From Euryarchaeota archaeon UBA443 (lineage in GTDB: Archaea > Thermoplasmatota > Poseidoniia > Poseidoniales > Poseidoniaceae), in contig DAKS01000027.1 of the NCBI GenBank assembly GCA_002499195.1, positions 1 through 16,583 on the forward strand: a stretch of 16,583 nt of DNA, written 5' to 3'. Of the stretch, positions 1 to 7,339 are shown in pieces; the stretch's first letter is position 1, and each line of letters begins with the position of its first letter. The position numbers were made by a program, and so were the translations under genes. The notes beneath the pieces are model-generated. The model did not search any database. It was not told the DNA's origin and worked only from the letters and a program-made list of their open reading frames with translations.

Positions 1-75
1 AACTGGTTCGGTCTTGTTCAAGAAAACGAGTGGTCCCTTGACGTCGGTAATGGTTCGGTATTCTTTTCCTGTCAT
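1..75 (-). CDS. atpB: A-type ATP synthase subunit B, N-terminal fragment
   Basis: Only the first 25 codons are in the window; the gene continues past the left edge. The visible peptide starts MTGKEYRTITDVKGPLVF, which matches the N-terminal beta-barrel start of archaeal/vacuolar ATPase B subunits (the YRTI-x-x-VKGPL signature). B is the non-catalytic nucleotide-binding partner of A in the cytoplasmic A3B3 head. The ATG follows the atpA stop by 11 bases and is preceded by GACGTGATATT, the same initiation sequence seen before atpI and atpF. Its place directly after atpA is the standard archaeal order. Identity is secure despite the short fragment. Confidence 0.9.
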   Translation of the reverse strand, partial: MTGKEYRTITDVKGPLVFLNKTEPV

Positions 76-86
76 AATATCACGTC
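76..86 (-). promoter_or_regulatory. Ribosome-binding cassette of atpB
   Basis: On the minus strand the atpA stop TAG runs into GACGTGATATT and then the ATG of atpB. GTGATATTATG is identical at atpI and atpF. GTGAT is a variant of the archaeal Shine-Dalgarno GGTGAT at normal spacing. Confidence 0.6.
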
Positions 87-1826
87 CTAGTTGTCCTCCA
101 CAGTATCAGCGATTTCATCGACCATGTCTTTGACCATGTCATCGATAGTATCTATGTATCCTTTTTCGAATCGGCCACGCATGAGTGCGGTTCGTGCTGG
201 AACGTTGACAACATCATTCAGTTGTGCACCAGCAGCCATTGCATTCTTTGCAGCTTCCTGGAAACTGAGAATGGCCTTGGACATGGAGTATTGCAGGTTA
301 ATGTCACAGTATGCGTCAACATCGTGGAATCCATTTTGCTGCAAGAAGAATTCACGAATCATACGTGCGACTTCCAATGTGAGTTGTTGGTCGACCGGTA
401 GAGCATCTGAACCAACAAGTTGGACAATCTCTTGCAATTCCGCTTCAATTTGCAACAAACCACTGATTTGGGTTCGAATCTCTGGGAAATCTTGTGCAAT
501 GTTGTCGCGGAACCACTGATTCAAACTCTGTGGGTACAGAGAGTATGAACTGAGCCAGTTGATCGCAGGGAAGTGACGTTGTCGTGCAAGACCTGCATCC
601 AATCCCCAGAAAACCTTGACAATTCGGAGCGTACCTTGTGATACCGGTTCTGAAATGTCACCACCGGGTGGACTGACAGCACCGATAACAGTAACCGATC
701 CATCTTCACCATTCTTGGTTTCAACACGACCAGCACGTTCGTAGAACTCTGCAATTCGGGATGAAAGGTAAGCAGGATATCCTTCTTCACCAGGCATCTC
801 TTCAAGACGAGAGGAAATCTCACGCATTGCTTCAGCCCATCGAGAGGTGGAGTCCGCCATCAAAGCGACGTCATATCCCATGTCACGGAAATACTCAGCG
901 ATGGTAATTCCAGTGTATACAGATGCTTCTCGAGCTGCGACAGGCATGTTGGATGTATTGGCGATCATGACCGTACGGTTCATCAATGGCTTACCGGTGT
1001 TCGGGTCAATCAAGTGAGGGAACTCGTCCAATACTTCTGTCATCTCGTTTCCACGCTCTCCACAACCGATGTAGACAACGATTTGAGCGTCGGAATACTT
1101 TGCAAGTGACTGTTGAGTAACCGTCTTTCCTGAACCGAATGGACCAGGAATTCCTGCTGCTCCACCCTTTGCAAGTGGGAAGAGGAAGTCGAGAATACGC
1201 ATACCTGTAATCAATGGCGTATCAGGTGCATACTTCTGTCGGTAAGGACGAGGTGTTCGAACAGGCCACTTTTGCATCATTTGAATCTCTGAACCATCCT
1301 CAAGCGTACAAACGGTTTCTGTGACGTTAAAGTCTCCAGACTTGATGGTCTTGACCACACCGCTCATGGTAGGAGGTACCATGATCTTGTGAACGATGGT
1401 TTCGGTTTCTTGTACGTGACCAATGACTTGTCCACCTTCTACTGCAGCACCCTTTTCGATGACTGCTTCAAAGGTCCATTTCTTCTCAAGGTCAAACGCA
1501 TCAGCATCGACACCACGAGTAATGAACACACCCATGACTTCTTCCAAGGTCGGAAGTGGTCGTTGAATACCGTCGTAAATCTGTGTTAGCAAACCAGGTC
1601 CGAGGGAAACCGAAAGGGTTTCGCCCGTATTGATAACTGGTTCACCAGGCCGAATACCTGACGTGTCTTCGTATACTTGGATGACAGCTTTTTCACCGTG
1701 TAATTCGATGACTTCTCCCATCAATCCTTCATTGCCCACTCGGACAACGTCATACATTCCTGCGCTCATTCCAGTTGCGGTGACCACCGGTCCCGAAATT
1801 CGGTAAATTACTCCTTCATTACTCAT
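87..1826 (-). CDS. atpA: A-type ATP synthase catalytic subunit A
   Basis: Catalytic ATP-binding subunit of the A3B3 head; makes or hydrolyses ATP in the cytoplasm using rotation driven by the ion gradient. The 579-residue length is normal for the family, with no intein. Seen: N-terminal barrel (GVIYRISGPVVTATGM), the non-homologous region typical of A/V-type A subunits (about 110-185), P-loop GPFGSGKT (about 228-235), the catalytic-glutamate stretch GCGERGNEM (about 254-262), and DVALMADSTSRWAEAMRE (about 319-336). An upstream in-frame TTG at 1841 exists, but a strong GGAGG lies between it and the ATG at 1826, so 1826 is chosen. Lies 27 bases after atpF and 11 before atpB. Its GGAGG site differs from the GTGATATT sites of atpB, atpF and atpI. 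Confidence 0.97.
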   Translation of the reverse strand: MSNEGVIYRISGPVVTATGMSAGMYDVVRVGNEGLMGEVIELHGEKAVIQVYEDTSGIRPGEPVINTGETLSVSLGPGLLTQIYDGIQRPLPTLEEVMGVFITRGVDADAFDLEKKWTFEAVIEKGAAVEGGQVIGHVQETETIVHKIMVPPTMSGVVKTIKSGDFNVTETVCTLEDGSEIQMMQKWPVRTPRPYRQKYAPDTPLITGMRILDFLFPLAKGGAAGIPGPFGSGKTVTQQSLAKYSDAQIVVYIGCGERGNEMTEVLDEFPHLIDPNTGKPLMNRTVMIANTSNMPVAAREASVYTGITIAEYFRDMGYDVALMADSTSRWAEAMREISSRLEEMPGEEGYPAYLSSRIAEFYERAGRVETKNGEDGSVTVIGAVSPPGGDISEPVSQGTLRIVKVFWGLDAGLARQRHFPAINWLSSYSLYPQSLNQWFRDNIAQDFPEIRTQISGLLQIEAELQEIVQLVGSDALPVDQQLTLEVARMIREFFLQQNGFHDVDAYCDINLQYSMSKAILSFQEAAKNAMAAGAQLNDVVNVPARTALMRGRFEKGYIDTIDDMVKDMVDEIADTVEDN

Positions 1827-1853
1827 GTTTTTTTCCTCCAATTTTGTGGAACA

Positions 1854-2153
1854 TCATTTCCATAGGTCGACTCCGATCGCTCTTCGAATTGTTTCTCTAA
1901 GCGAATTGTCTTCTTCCGTACCGATACCAAGAACGGTAGGAGAGACAGAACCAGAAAGTTGCTCTCGCAATCTATCTGGCAAAGATGCTAGAACCGCGGA
2001 GTCAACAACTACGATTCCAACATCCTTTGAATTTAGAAGAGAACGGAACACTTTGATACGTTCCTCCTCTTCTTCTGGATTGTAAAGTGTAGAGATTCCA
2101 GCCAACTGGAATCCAAGTGTAAATTCAGGTGATCCTACTACTGCTATTTCCAT
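1854..2153 (-). CDS. atpF: A-type ATP synthase subunit F
   Basis: Small 99-residue central-stalk subunit that binds the D subunit and couples rotation to the A3B3 head. The sequence opens MEIAVVGSPEFTLGFQLAGI, the classic start of V/A-type subunit F (a Rossmann-like beta strand followed by the GF-x-LAG motif), contains the GIVVVD strand, and ends in the acidic-hydrophobic tail GVDLWK. Length is typical. Lies between atpC (9-base gap) and atpA (27 bases). The ATG follows GAGGTGATATT, which partly overlaps the atpC stop codon region, so translational coupling with atpC is likely. Confidence 0.95.
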   Translation of the reverse strand: MEIAVVGSPEFTLGFQLAGISTLYNPEEEEERIKVFRSLLNSKDVGIVVVDSAVLASLPDRLREQLSGSVSPTVLGIGTEEDNSLRETIRRAIGVDLWK

Positions 2154-2164
2154 AATATCACCTC
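2154..2164 (-). promoter_or_regulatory. Ribosome-binding cassette of atpF
   Basis: On the minus strand the atpC stop TGA is followed by GGTGATATT and the ATG of atpF. GTGATATTATG is exactly the sequence at atpI and atpB. GAGGTGAT is a full anti-16S match, the strongest of the three copies. Confidence 0.7.
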
Positions 2165-3206
2165 ATAATACGTGTGCCTCAAGTATCTCTGGCGGCAATC
2201 CCGCTAATCGGCCACGAACTATCATACGAAGATCTGTGACCTCCTTGACTTTCATAGCCACATAATGTACAATAGGCAATGCAGATACAGGATGGAGGTA
2301 GCTCATCCTCTGCAATTGCGCATATTCTCTAATATGAAGCCATGTAACAACCGAATCCAAAGATCTTTCTTTTTCAGCGTTTTCTAATGCGGTTTCAAAC
2401 CCTGCAATATCAAATCTGGAATTACTTCTCAACAGATCTAACATAGCATCTCTGCCTCCATTAGCGATAGAAGATAATGAACGCTTAGGCATCAATCGGC
2501 CCCCAGGTAGAAGTTCATCTAGCAGGTCATTTCCTTCGATACCAAAAGTAGATGCTTCTAGAACATTTAGTATATTTCGATGGTCGATTTCGGTTGCAAT
2601 TACATTACGTAAATATCTTGCATCATTACTACTATGTGATAATGAGGATAGCGCGGACGCGAAATAGTGCTTGTCCAGGGCATCTTCATATTGTGCTAAA
2701 CCAGCACTCTCAGGTAAATTTGTCAATGCTGAACCAAACGATTTTCTACGCATTTGCTGCGCTGCGGACCTGAGATCATCAGCATTCTCTAGAATCTTAA
2801 TCCATGGAGTGTTTATCTCATTCAAATCAGGCAATATATCCTTACTGAGTTTTTCCGCATCGATGTCATTTGCTACCGCTCTAAGAACTGCCTTAGCATT
2901 CTGATATTGATAGCGACTGGTATAAATTTCAACAATAGTCCTCACCCTACCATTACAGTAAGACAAGATCTTTTCCAATTCATTCTCAAGATTATGGGTT
3001 AATGCGGCTTCGACTAAATCTCCACCAGAATAACGAGAAGCATATAGATTAATCTCGTTTTGATAACCGCTTTCTGCAACAGAATTGGTTAGTTGATCAG
3101 GGGATTGATTGATCAATTGACGCAACCGGGACTTATCCATCAATGCTTGTCGACGGGTTTTGGCCCGTGCAGCAACGTATGGTGTATTCTCCAGCAGCAT
3201 TATCAT
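2163..3206 (-). CDS. atpC: A-type ATP synthase subunit C (central stalk to c-ring adaptor)
   Basis: Funnel-shaped, all-helical subunit (homologue of vacuolar subunit d) that seats the central rotor stalk on the c-ring. The 347-residue protein is largely helical. It opens LLENTPYVAARAKTRRQALM, fitting the Y-x-x-ARA-K-x-R-x-x-L start of archaeal C subunits, and has the repeated E-x-x-L/Y-x-x-R-Y pattern of this family (for example EIYTSRYQYQNAKAVLRA, about 92-109). Starts 3 bases after the atpE stop. A second ATG at 3200 is an equal candidate because GAGGGATGAT sits at better spacing before it; the difference is two residues. Identity rests on both pattern and the fixed E-C-F position. Confidence 0.92.
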   Translation of the reverse strand: MIMLLENTPYVAARAKTRRQALMDKSRLRQLINQSPDQLTNSVAESGYQNEINLYASRYSGGDLVEAALTHNLENELEKILSYCNGRVRTIVEIYTSRYQYQNAKAVLRAVANDIDAEKLSKDILPDLNEINTPWIKILENADDLRSAAQQMRRKSFGSALTNLPESAGLAQYEDALDKHYFASALSSLSHSSNDARYLRNVIATEIDHRNILNVLEASTFGIEGNDLLDELLPGGRLMPKRSLSSIANGGRDAMLDLLRSNSRFDIAGFETALENAEKERSLDSVVTWLHIREYAQLQRMSYLHPVSALPIVHYVAMKVKEVTDLRMIVRGRLAGLPPEILEAHVL

Positions 3207-3209
3207 CCC

Positions 3210-3773
3210 TCATCCAAATAGTGTTTCATTAATCGCAGCGCGTTCATCGTTCCAAGTTCTATCCAAAAGCGTATCAAATCGGAAATCAAAGGATACAGAC
3301 CCATCAGCAGCTTCCATCATGAAACCGCCCAAGCCACTTATCTCGCCACCAACAGTGCGAGATCCTGCATCTTTCTTCAATACAGCAGCATCTACAGATA
3401 CAGGCCGTAGTACGTAGTCCTTTCCAGAAATCTTCTCAGCATGCTTCAACAGAGTCTTCAGAAGTGTAGCACGACCCTTCATTCCTGGGTCGGCTAGTTT
3501 TGCCTTTGCAGCTTCATATGTTGCATCTAACACACCTCGGCGTGCGATTAGCAACTCCTTCTGATTCCCTTGACGAGCGCTAGCGACCATTTCTTGAGAG
3601 ATCTGTTCCGCTTCACGCTCAGCTCGTGCATTTGCTTCATCTCTAATCGATGATGCCTTTGCTTCGGCTTCTGCAGTAATTGTATTTGCTTCCGCTTTGG
3701 CATCTTTTAGCATAGCCTTGGCTTGCGCCTCAGCAGATGCCGCGATATCTTTCGCAAGTGTTTCAAGTGTCAT
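3210..3773 (-). CDS. atpE: A-type ATP synthase subunit E (peripheral stalk)
   Basis: 187-residue peripheral-stalk subunit that pairs with subunit H as a stator coiled coil and holds the A3B3 head. Residues 1 to about 95 are a long alanine-, lysine- and glutamate-rich right-handed coiled coil (AKDIAASAEAQAKAMLKDA; AEAEAKASSIRDEA). Residues from about 105 form the mixed alpha/beta C-terminal domain that caps the head, with the conserved GG-x-x-x-x-x-x-G pattern (GGEISGLGGFMME) and a final FRFDTLLD stretch. The ATG follows GGAGATGATTAT. Lies 48 bases after atpK and 3 before atpC. Confidence 0.93.
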   Translation of the reverse strand: MTLETLAKDIAASAEAQAKAMLKDAKAEANTITAEAEAKASSIRDEANARAEREAEQISQEMVASARQGNQKELLIARRGVLDATYEAAKAKLADPGMKGRATLLKTLLKHAEKISGKDYVLRPVSVDAAVLKKDAGSRTVGGEISGLGGFMMEAADGSVSFDFRFDTLLDRTWNDERAAINETLFG

Positions 3774-3812
3774 ATAATCATCTCCAACGGTTCAACAGAA
3801 CTGGTCTGTCGC

Positions 3813-3837
3813 ACCACTTCTTCAAAGGAAGAGTGGT
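3813..3837 (-). repeat. Inverted repeat (hairpin) over the atpK stop codon
   Basis: In the message the sequence reads ACCACT-CTTC, loop CTTT, then GAAG-A-AGTGGT: ten base pairs with one bulged A. It contains the last codons and the TGA of atpK. There is no following U-tract, so it is more likely an RNA-processing or stability element than a terminator; atpE follows 40 bases on. Function is inferred. Confidence 0.6.
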
Positions 3838-4124
3838 AATGCACCGAGAATAACGATCGATTCAGGAAGAGCCGTAAAGATGAGTGCAGGACCAAACTTG
3901 CTTGAGTCTTCAGCGAGCATACCGACAGCTGCGCTGCCGATGCTTCCCTGAGAGATTCCTGCGCCGAGACCAGCAAGACCTAGAGCAATACCTGCTCCCA
4001 TGTCCTTGCCCCAGCTTTCAGTTGCTTCTTCGCCCTCAGCAGCAGCAGCGCCCTGAGCAATCAGGACCAATGCGCCGAGTACAATCATCATTCGTAGGCT
4101 TTTCTTTAGGGTATTCTTGTTCAT
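3822..4124 (-). CDS. atpK: A-type ATP synthase proteolipid subunit K (c-ring)
   Basis: Membrane rotor-ring subunit that carries the translocated ion. The 100-residue protein has a basic start and hydrophobic stretch ending AQGAAAA (1-29) that looks like a cleavable signal peptide, then an acidic external segment (EGEEATESWGKD). Two transmembrane helices follow (about 42-70, glycine-rich GLGAGISQGSIGSAAVG; about 76-100), with the ion-binding glutamate E88 in ALPESIVILG. It is a single hairpin, not a duplicated one. An in-frame ATG at 4139 exists, but GGAGGT lies between it and the ATG at 4124, so 4124 is chosen. Flanked on both sides by inverted repeats. Q59 and S89 next to E88 resemble sodium ligands in other rotor rings. 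Confidence 0.92.
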   Translation of the reverse strand: MNKNTLKKSLRMMIVLGALVLIAQGAAAAEGEEATESWGKDMGAGIALGLAGLGAGISQGSIGSAAVGMLAEDSSKFGPALIFTALPESIVILGALPLFL

Positions 4125-4154
4125 TTTTTCTACCTCCATTTAACGTCCAGTGGA

Positions 4155-6191
4155 CTATGCATTCCCCTCCACGTGGAGGGGTTGACCGCCAAGCGGGGCA
4201 AAAGCCCTGCCTGAGCCATCGTAAAACTTGCCCATCCATTCTACAAAGTGTAGACGGATGGCATGGATGCTCGGTGAGAGCAATCCAAGAGCGAGTGCGA
4301 AGATTTGGACTCCAAGCCAAATCAAAAGACACAAAATTGCAACTAGAATATCACCGCTTGAGATGGCATCTGCCATATTTGCGAATCCCATGTTATTCCC
4401 AACCTCTGCGATCTTGACACCGGCTACTCCGACTGCCATAACTCGCAGATATGAAAGAGTGTTTGCCAATAGTCCGAACGTTTCGATCGGCCCCATAATG
4501 ATTCCACCGAGCCATCCAAAGCCTTCGTAAACTGCTAGGCCATAAATCAAACAAATAACTCCTGCTATTACCATTCCAGACCAAATTGATCCTTCGAAGG
4601 TACCGTAGGAATCATCGGTTATGAAACGTAGAATGTGAGCAGAACCACCGATTAGAATCAATAGCCAAGAACCCTTCTCAAAGAAAGCAGCAACTGGGCC
4701 ATGCGCTTTCATGACGTTGATGAATCCAATAATGAATCCCAAAAGAAGATGTGCACATCCAAGGTAAATAGATAACAGAATGTAGTCTTGTAGAGCCCCT
4801 CCTGCGCGATGGAATGGTAGATACGTATGGGTAAGGCCAAACAATTCTGCAAAGACTGTTCCTTCGAGCAGATTATGGGTTGAATTGTAAAGCATATCAT
4901 AAAATGCAGCAAATGGCGACCAATCTTCAATCACGAATCCAAATGCTTCAGCACAAAGAATCCCAACGATTAGGGTTGCAATACCCATATTCATCAAAAT
5001 ACGTGAAGCGATCGCACCCATCGGATCATGCCCAAGTTTGGCCTTTAGTAGCAAAGCGAGTAGAATTATACAAATTCCATATCCTGCATCACCCAGAATC
5101 AAACCGTAAAAGATGGGGAAAGTGAATGCTATCATACTTGTAGGGTCTATCGTACCATACTTTGGACGTCCAACCAAGTTCGTTAGCATAGAGGCGTGAC
5201 GAGTTGCATCGATTGTATCATATTCAACTGGAGGTTCCAATCCATGATGTTCGTCATCATGGCCATCGTGGTGATGATCGTCAACATGCTCTTCGATTTC
5301 GAGATGTGAGGCCAAATTCTTGAGTTTGGAGCGAGCTTTTCCGGTGTTCTCTGTTGGAATCCATGCATCGAGAGCGAATGCCTGATTTGACACCGCCAAG
5401 GAGGTAGGGGATGTGTAGATAGCATCCTCTCGCTGCAAATATTCTTCAACTACAACCAAGTTTGAACCATTCTCTTTCGCCCATTTATCCAACTTTTGTT
5501 GGTTTGAGTCTTTGACTGATTGTGATTCTGCTATGGATTTCTTAGCCTCCATAGCCCTCTCTTTTGGCGTACCTTTTACCGCTGGAATCTGTATTGCCTT
5601 AGCATTTAACTCCGCCAACGCGATTTGAACGGAGGCTGCATCTTCTGGAGCACAAGCGACCGCTACAAGGCCATTTGGGCACAAGTATTCTATCCTGCTA
5701 GCCATATCAGCAAACACCTTGTGCGCTTTAGAGGAGTTCTGTGTTTCTGCCACATATATCTCAACCCCCTGGTATCCAGATAGTAAATCAAGGGAAATTT
5801 CCAATGGCGCCAAACGCTCAAAAATTCGAAGTTGATCTTCTGATGTAGCAATCTCTGCTTCTGACTCTCGAATCTCTTCGATAAGTTGTAAGGCATTATC
5901 CAATTCTGAAGACATCTTTTCTACAAGGCTCTTTGCAACCTTTGATGAAACCGAACCCTTTGAATTGTATACCGATATAGCACTGCGTACAGCTCTAACT
6001 TTTAGAAGCAAAGAACTAACTAAATCAGCATCCTGATTTTGAATTGCTTGTCCGACTCCAATACCTTCTTCAAAGTGAGTGTAATCTTCAATGTGTACGC
6101 AACCCAAATCAGAACATGCACGCATCACATCATGCATAGAATCAACAGGTGCCGCCAATGTCAATCTAGACATATCGACCGTTGAAAACAT
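4155..6191 (-). CDS. atpI: A-type ATP synthase subunit I (membrane stator, a-subunit homologue)
   Basis: 678-residue homologue of vacuolar subunit a; forms the ion half-channels against the c-ring and anchors the two peripheral stalks. Residues 1-300 are the cytoplasmic alpha/beta and coiled-coil part. Residues 301-317 are an unusually histidine- and aspartate-rich linker. From about 350 on there are seven or eight transmembrane helices, including the family motif FYGLILGDAGYG (361-372) and LSYLRVMAVG (579-588), whose R583 is the expected essential arginine. Length is typical. The ATG follows GAAGTGATATT, 9 bases after atpH. Its last codons contain a perfect 18-bp palindrome, and atpK starts 30 bases downstream. 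Confidence 0.95.
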   Translation of the reverse strand: MFSTVDMSRLTLAAPVDSMHDVMRACSDLGCVHIEDYTHFEEGIGVGQAIQNQDADLVSSLLLKVRAVRSAISVYNSKGSVSSKVAKSLVEKMSSELDNALQLIEEIRESEAEIATSEDQLRIFERLAPLEISLDLLSGYQGVEIYVAETQNSSKAHKVFADMASRIEYLCPNGLVAVACAPEDAASVQIALAELNAKAIQIPAVKGTPKERAMEAKKSIAESQSVKDSNQQKLDKWAKENGSNLVVVEEYLQREDAIYTSPTSLAVSNQAFALDAWIPTENTGKARSKLKNLASHLEIEEHVDDHHHDGHDDEHHGLEPPVEYDTIDATRHASMLTNLVGRPKYGTIDPTSMIAFTFPIFYGLILGDAGYGICIILLALLLKAKLGHDPMGAIASRILMNMGIATLIVGILCAEAFGFVIEDWSPFAAFYDMLYNSTHNLLEGTVFAELFGLTHTYLPFHRAGGALQDYILLSIYLGCAHLLLGFIIGFINVMKAHGPVAAFFEKGSWLLILIGGSAHILRFITDDSYGTFEGSIWSGMVIAGVICLIYGLAVYEGFGWLGGIIMGPIETFGLLANTLSYLRVMAVGVAGVKIAEVGNNMGFANMADAISSGDILVAILCLLIWLGVQIFALALGLLSPSIHAIRLHFVEWMGKFYDGSGRAFAPLGGQPLHVEGNA
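4164..4181. repeat. Perfect 18-bp palindrome at the end of atpI, upstream of atpK
   Basis: CCCCTCCACGTGGAGGGG is identical to its reverse complement (two 9-base arms, no spacer). It encodes PLHVEG near the atpI C-terminus, six bases before the stop codon. A second short inverted repeat, GTCCA-G-TGGAC (4145-4155), follows at once in the atpI-atpK gap. As RNA it could form a short GC-rich hairpin in front of atpK or serve as a protein-binding site. Confidence 0.75.
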
Positions 6192-6202
6192 AATATCACT
6201 TC
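6192..6202 (-). promoter_or_regulatory. Ribosome-binding cassette of atpI
   Basis: On the minus strand the atpH stop TGA is followed by AGTGATATT and the ATG of atpI. GTGATATTATG is identical to the sequence before atpF and atpB, with the same 9-base stop-to-start gap as at atpF. Confidence 0.6.
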
Positions 6203-6518
6203 ATTGATTAAGGAGTTTTTCAACAATCAAATCAACAGCCGCATCTTGATTCTTTGTAGCATCTGTTGTAACGGATGAAACCGCTTTTCCCCCATCTTTC
6301 TGAACAGCCTTTACATTCTTCATGGCTGATTCACGAGCTGAATCCAAAATAGTTTGAATCGAAGTCTGTGCTTCTTCGGTTGTTTGTGTTATTAGGTCCG
6401 AGGCATCACGTCGAGCATCGCTCAGAATTTTATTGGATTCAGCCTGTGCATCGGCAAGGGTTTGTTCAGCAGCCATTTCGGCTTTTTTTATGCTTTGGAG
6501 GACTTTTCCCATTCCCAT
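6201..6518 (-). CDS. atpH: A-type ATP synthase subunit H (peripheral stalk)
   Basis: 105-residue stator subunit, equivalent to vacuolar G, that forms a coiled coil with subunit E. Nearly the whole chain is predicted helix with regular alanine/glutamate/lysine heptad- or hendecad-like spacing (MGKVLQSIKKAEMAAEQTLA at the start; ARRDASDLITQTTEEA later), and it ends in DLIVEKLLNQ. First gene of the atp operon. A GTG at 6527 and an ATG at 6512 are also in frame; 6518 is preferred because GTGGTTGTT precedes it at the spacing used by the other atp genes. Called by context and coiled-coil pattern; the family is poorly conserved. Confidence 0.87.
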   Translation of the reverse strand: MGMGKVLQSIKKAEMAAEQTLADAQAESNKILSDARRDASDLITQTTEEAQTSIQTILDSARESAMKNVKAVQKDGGKAVSSVTTDATKNQDAAVDLIVEKLLNQ

Positions 6519-6595
6519 AACAACCACTATGAAAATGCGACTGGGAGGAGGTTTATGAGGCTAATGGAGTCCTCAGTTCAAAGAATCAAGCCTCA
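6519..6595 (-). promoter_or_regulatory. Leader of the atp operon: possible promoter and competing inverted repeats
   Basis: 77-base gap between the methyltransferase stop and atpH. On the minus strand a weak TATA-like CATAAAC (6551-6557) lies about 36 bases before the atpH ATG, placing a start site near 6528. TGAGGCT (6556-6562) can pair with AGCCTCA (6589-6595), and TGAGG (6556-6560) can instead pair with CCTCA (6571-6575). Both promoter and RNA switch are inferred and unproven. Confidence 0.35.
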
Positions 6596-7339
6596 CTATT
6601 GCGGTTTTCGTCCTCGAAATCGGCTAGACATCAAAAATGGATACAAAAGTCGGCCCGAGACATCTTGAAATCCTACATCCTTCATCATGTTTCGGTAGTA
6701 TCTGTTAGTCCCATAATACGTGTAGGAGCGAGCCAATCCTTTCCATGGATGATCCTTTGTTTTCGTGACCCAACGCGCCATCCATTGGACAACTGTACTC
6801 ATCCAGATTCGTCCCGCAAGACCATGCAAATAGTTCGCTTTCCCTGCATCACAAATAACCAATTGCCCACCTGGTTTGAGAACTCGGTATATCTCCTCCA
6901 AACCTTTTTTCTTATCTTGGAAATCTCTGAACGAAAATAAGCAGAAGACCATATCAAAAGAATCGTCATCCAGAGGGATATCCTCCGCAAGCGCCTGAAC
7001 GTAAGCAGCCGGTTCCTCTCCTCGAGATGCACGTGCTGCATCGACTCGTTTCTTAGCAACTTTCAACATAGCTTCGGAAGGATCAAGACAGGTGACATCA
7101 AGCCCGATAAGATCTTCCGCAAAACTCCCAGGGCCGCATCCAACCTCGAGGACTTTCATTCCTTCAGTTGCATGGTTGCGAACATTTCTTCGCCATCGCT
7201 TGTCTTGTCCAAAAGTCATCAAACGGTTTACGCGGTCGTAGTTCGGAATAGTAGCTTCTAGTTGCTCTTCCAATTCTGTCCAAGCATCCAAATCGATTCC
7301 CGACGGGTCGAATCCGCCGGTCGCAGAACGCTTGGACAT
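6596..7339 (-). CDS. UbiE/MenG-like SAM-dependent methyltransferase
   Basis: 247-residue class I methyltransferase of the UbiE/MenG type, which C-methylates demethylmenaquinone or ubiquinone precursors. Seen: the family entry motif YDRVNRLMTFGQDKRWRR (34-51), SAM motif I VLEVGCGPGSF (63-73), acidic D86 after strand 2 (TCLDPSEAML), LDDDSFDMVFCLFSFRD (123-139), and RVLKPGGQLVICD (152-164). Length is close to UbiE. Start ATG has GGGTGA five bases upstream. Lies 55 bases after the third KaiC-like gene and 77 before atpH, on the same strand. A quinone-methylating role suits the neighbouring respiratory genes, but other small-molecule substrates are possible, so no symbol is assigned. Confidence 0.8.
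   Translation of the reverse strand: MSKRSATGGFDPSGIDLDAWTELEEQLEATIPNYDRVNRLMTFGQDKRWRRNVRNHATEGMKVLEVGCGPGSFAEDLIGLDVTCLDPSEAMLKVAKKRVDAARASRGEEPAAYVQALAEDIPLDDDSFDMVFCLFSFRDFQDKKKGLEEIYRVLKPGGQLVICDAGKANYLHGLAGRIWMSTVVQWMARWVTKTKDHPWKGLARSYTYYGTNRYYRNMMKDVGFQDVSGRLLYPFLMSSRFRGRKPQ

Noticed and set aside
91..519. Plus-strand open frame of 142 codons, serine-rich
   Set aside because: Lies wholly antisense to atpA, which has every family motif; no ribosome site or recognisable domain, so it is a shadow frame.
87..1826. Intein in atpA, as known in some archaeal and yeast A subunits
   Set aside because: Length is 579 residues and the P-loop region is continuous, with no insertion.
3822..3900. 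Possible frameshift shortening the atpK C-terminus
   Set aside because: Helix 2 after the ion-binding glutamate is a little short, but the TGA follows a complete hydrophobic helix and no other frame continues the family pattern.
3884..4417. Plus-strand frame of 177 codons across atpK and the atpI end
   Set aside because: Antisense to two well-supported atp genes; composition (many Arg, Gln, Cys) is typical of a reverse-strand shadow.
6543..6668. Plus-strand mini-gene with GGGAGGAGG before ATG at 6555
   Set aside because: The purine run is only three bases from the ATG, the 37-residue product is antisense to the methyltransferase end, and it shows no recognisable pattern.
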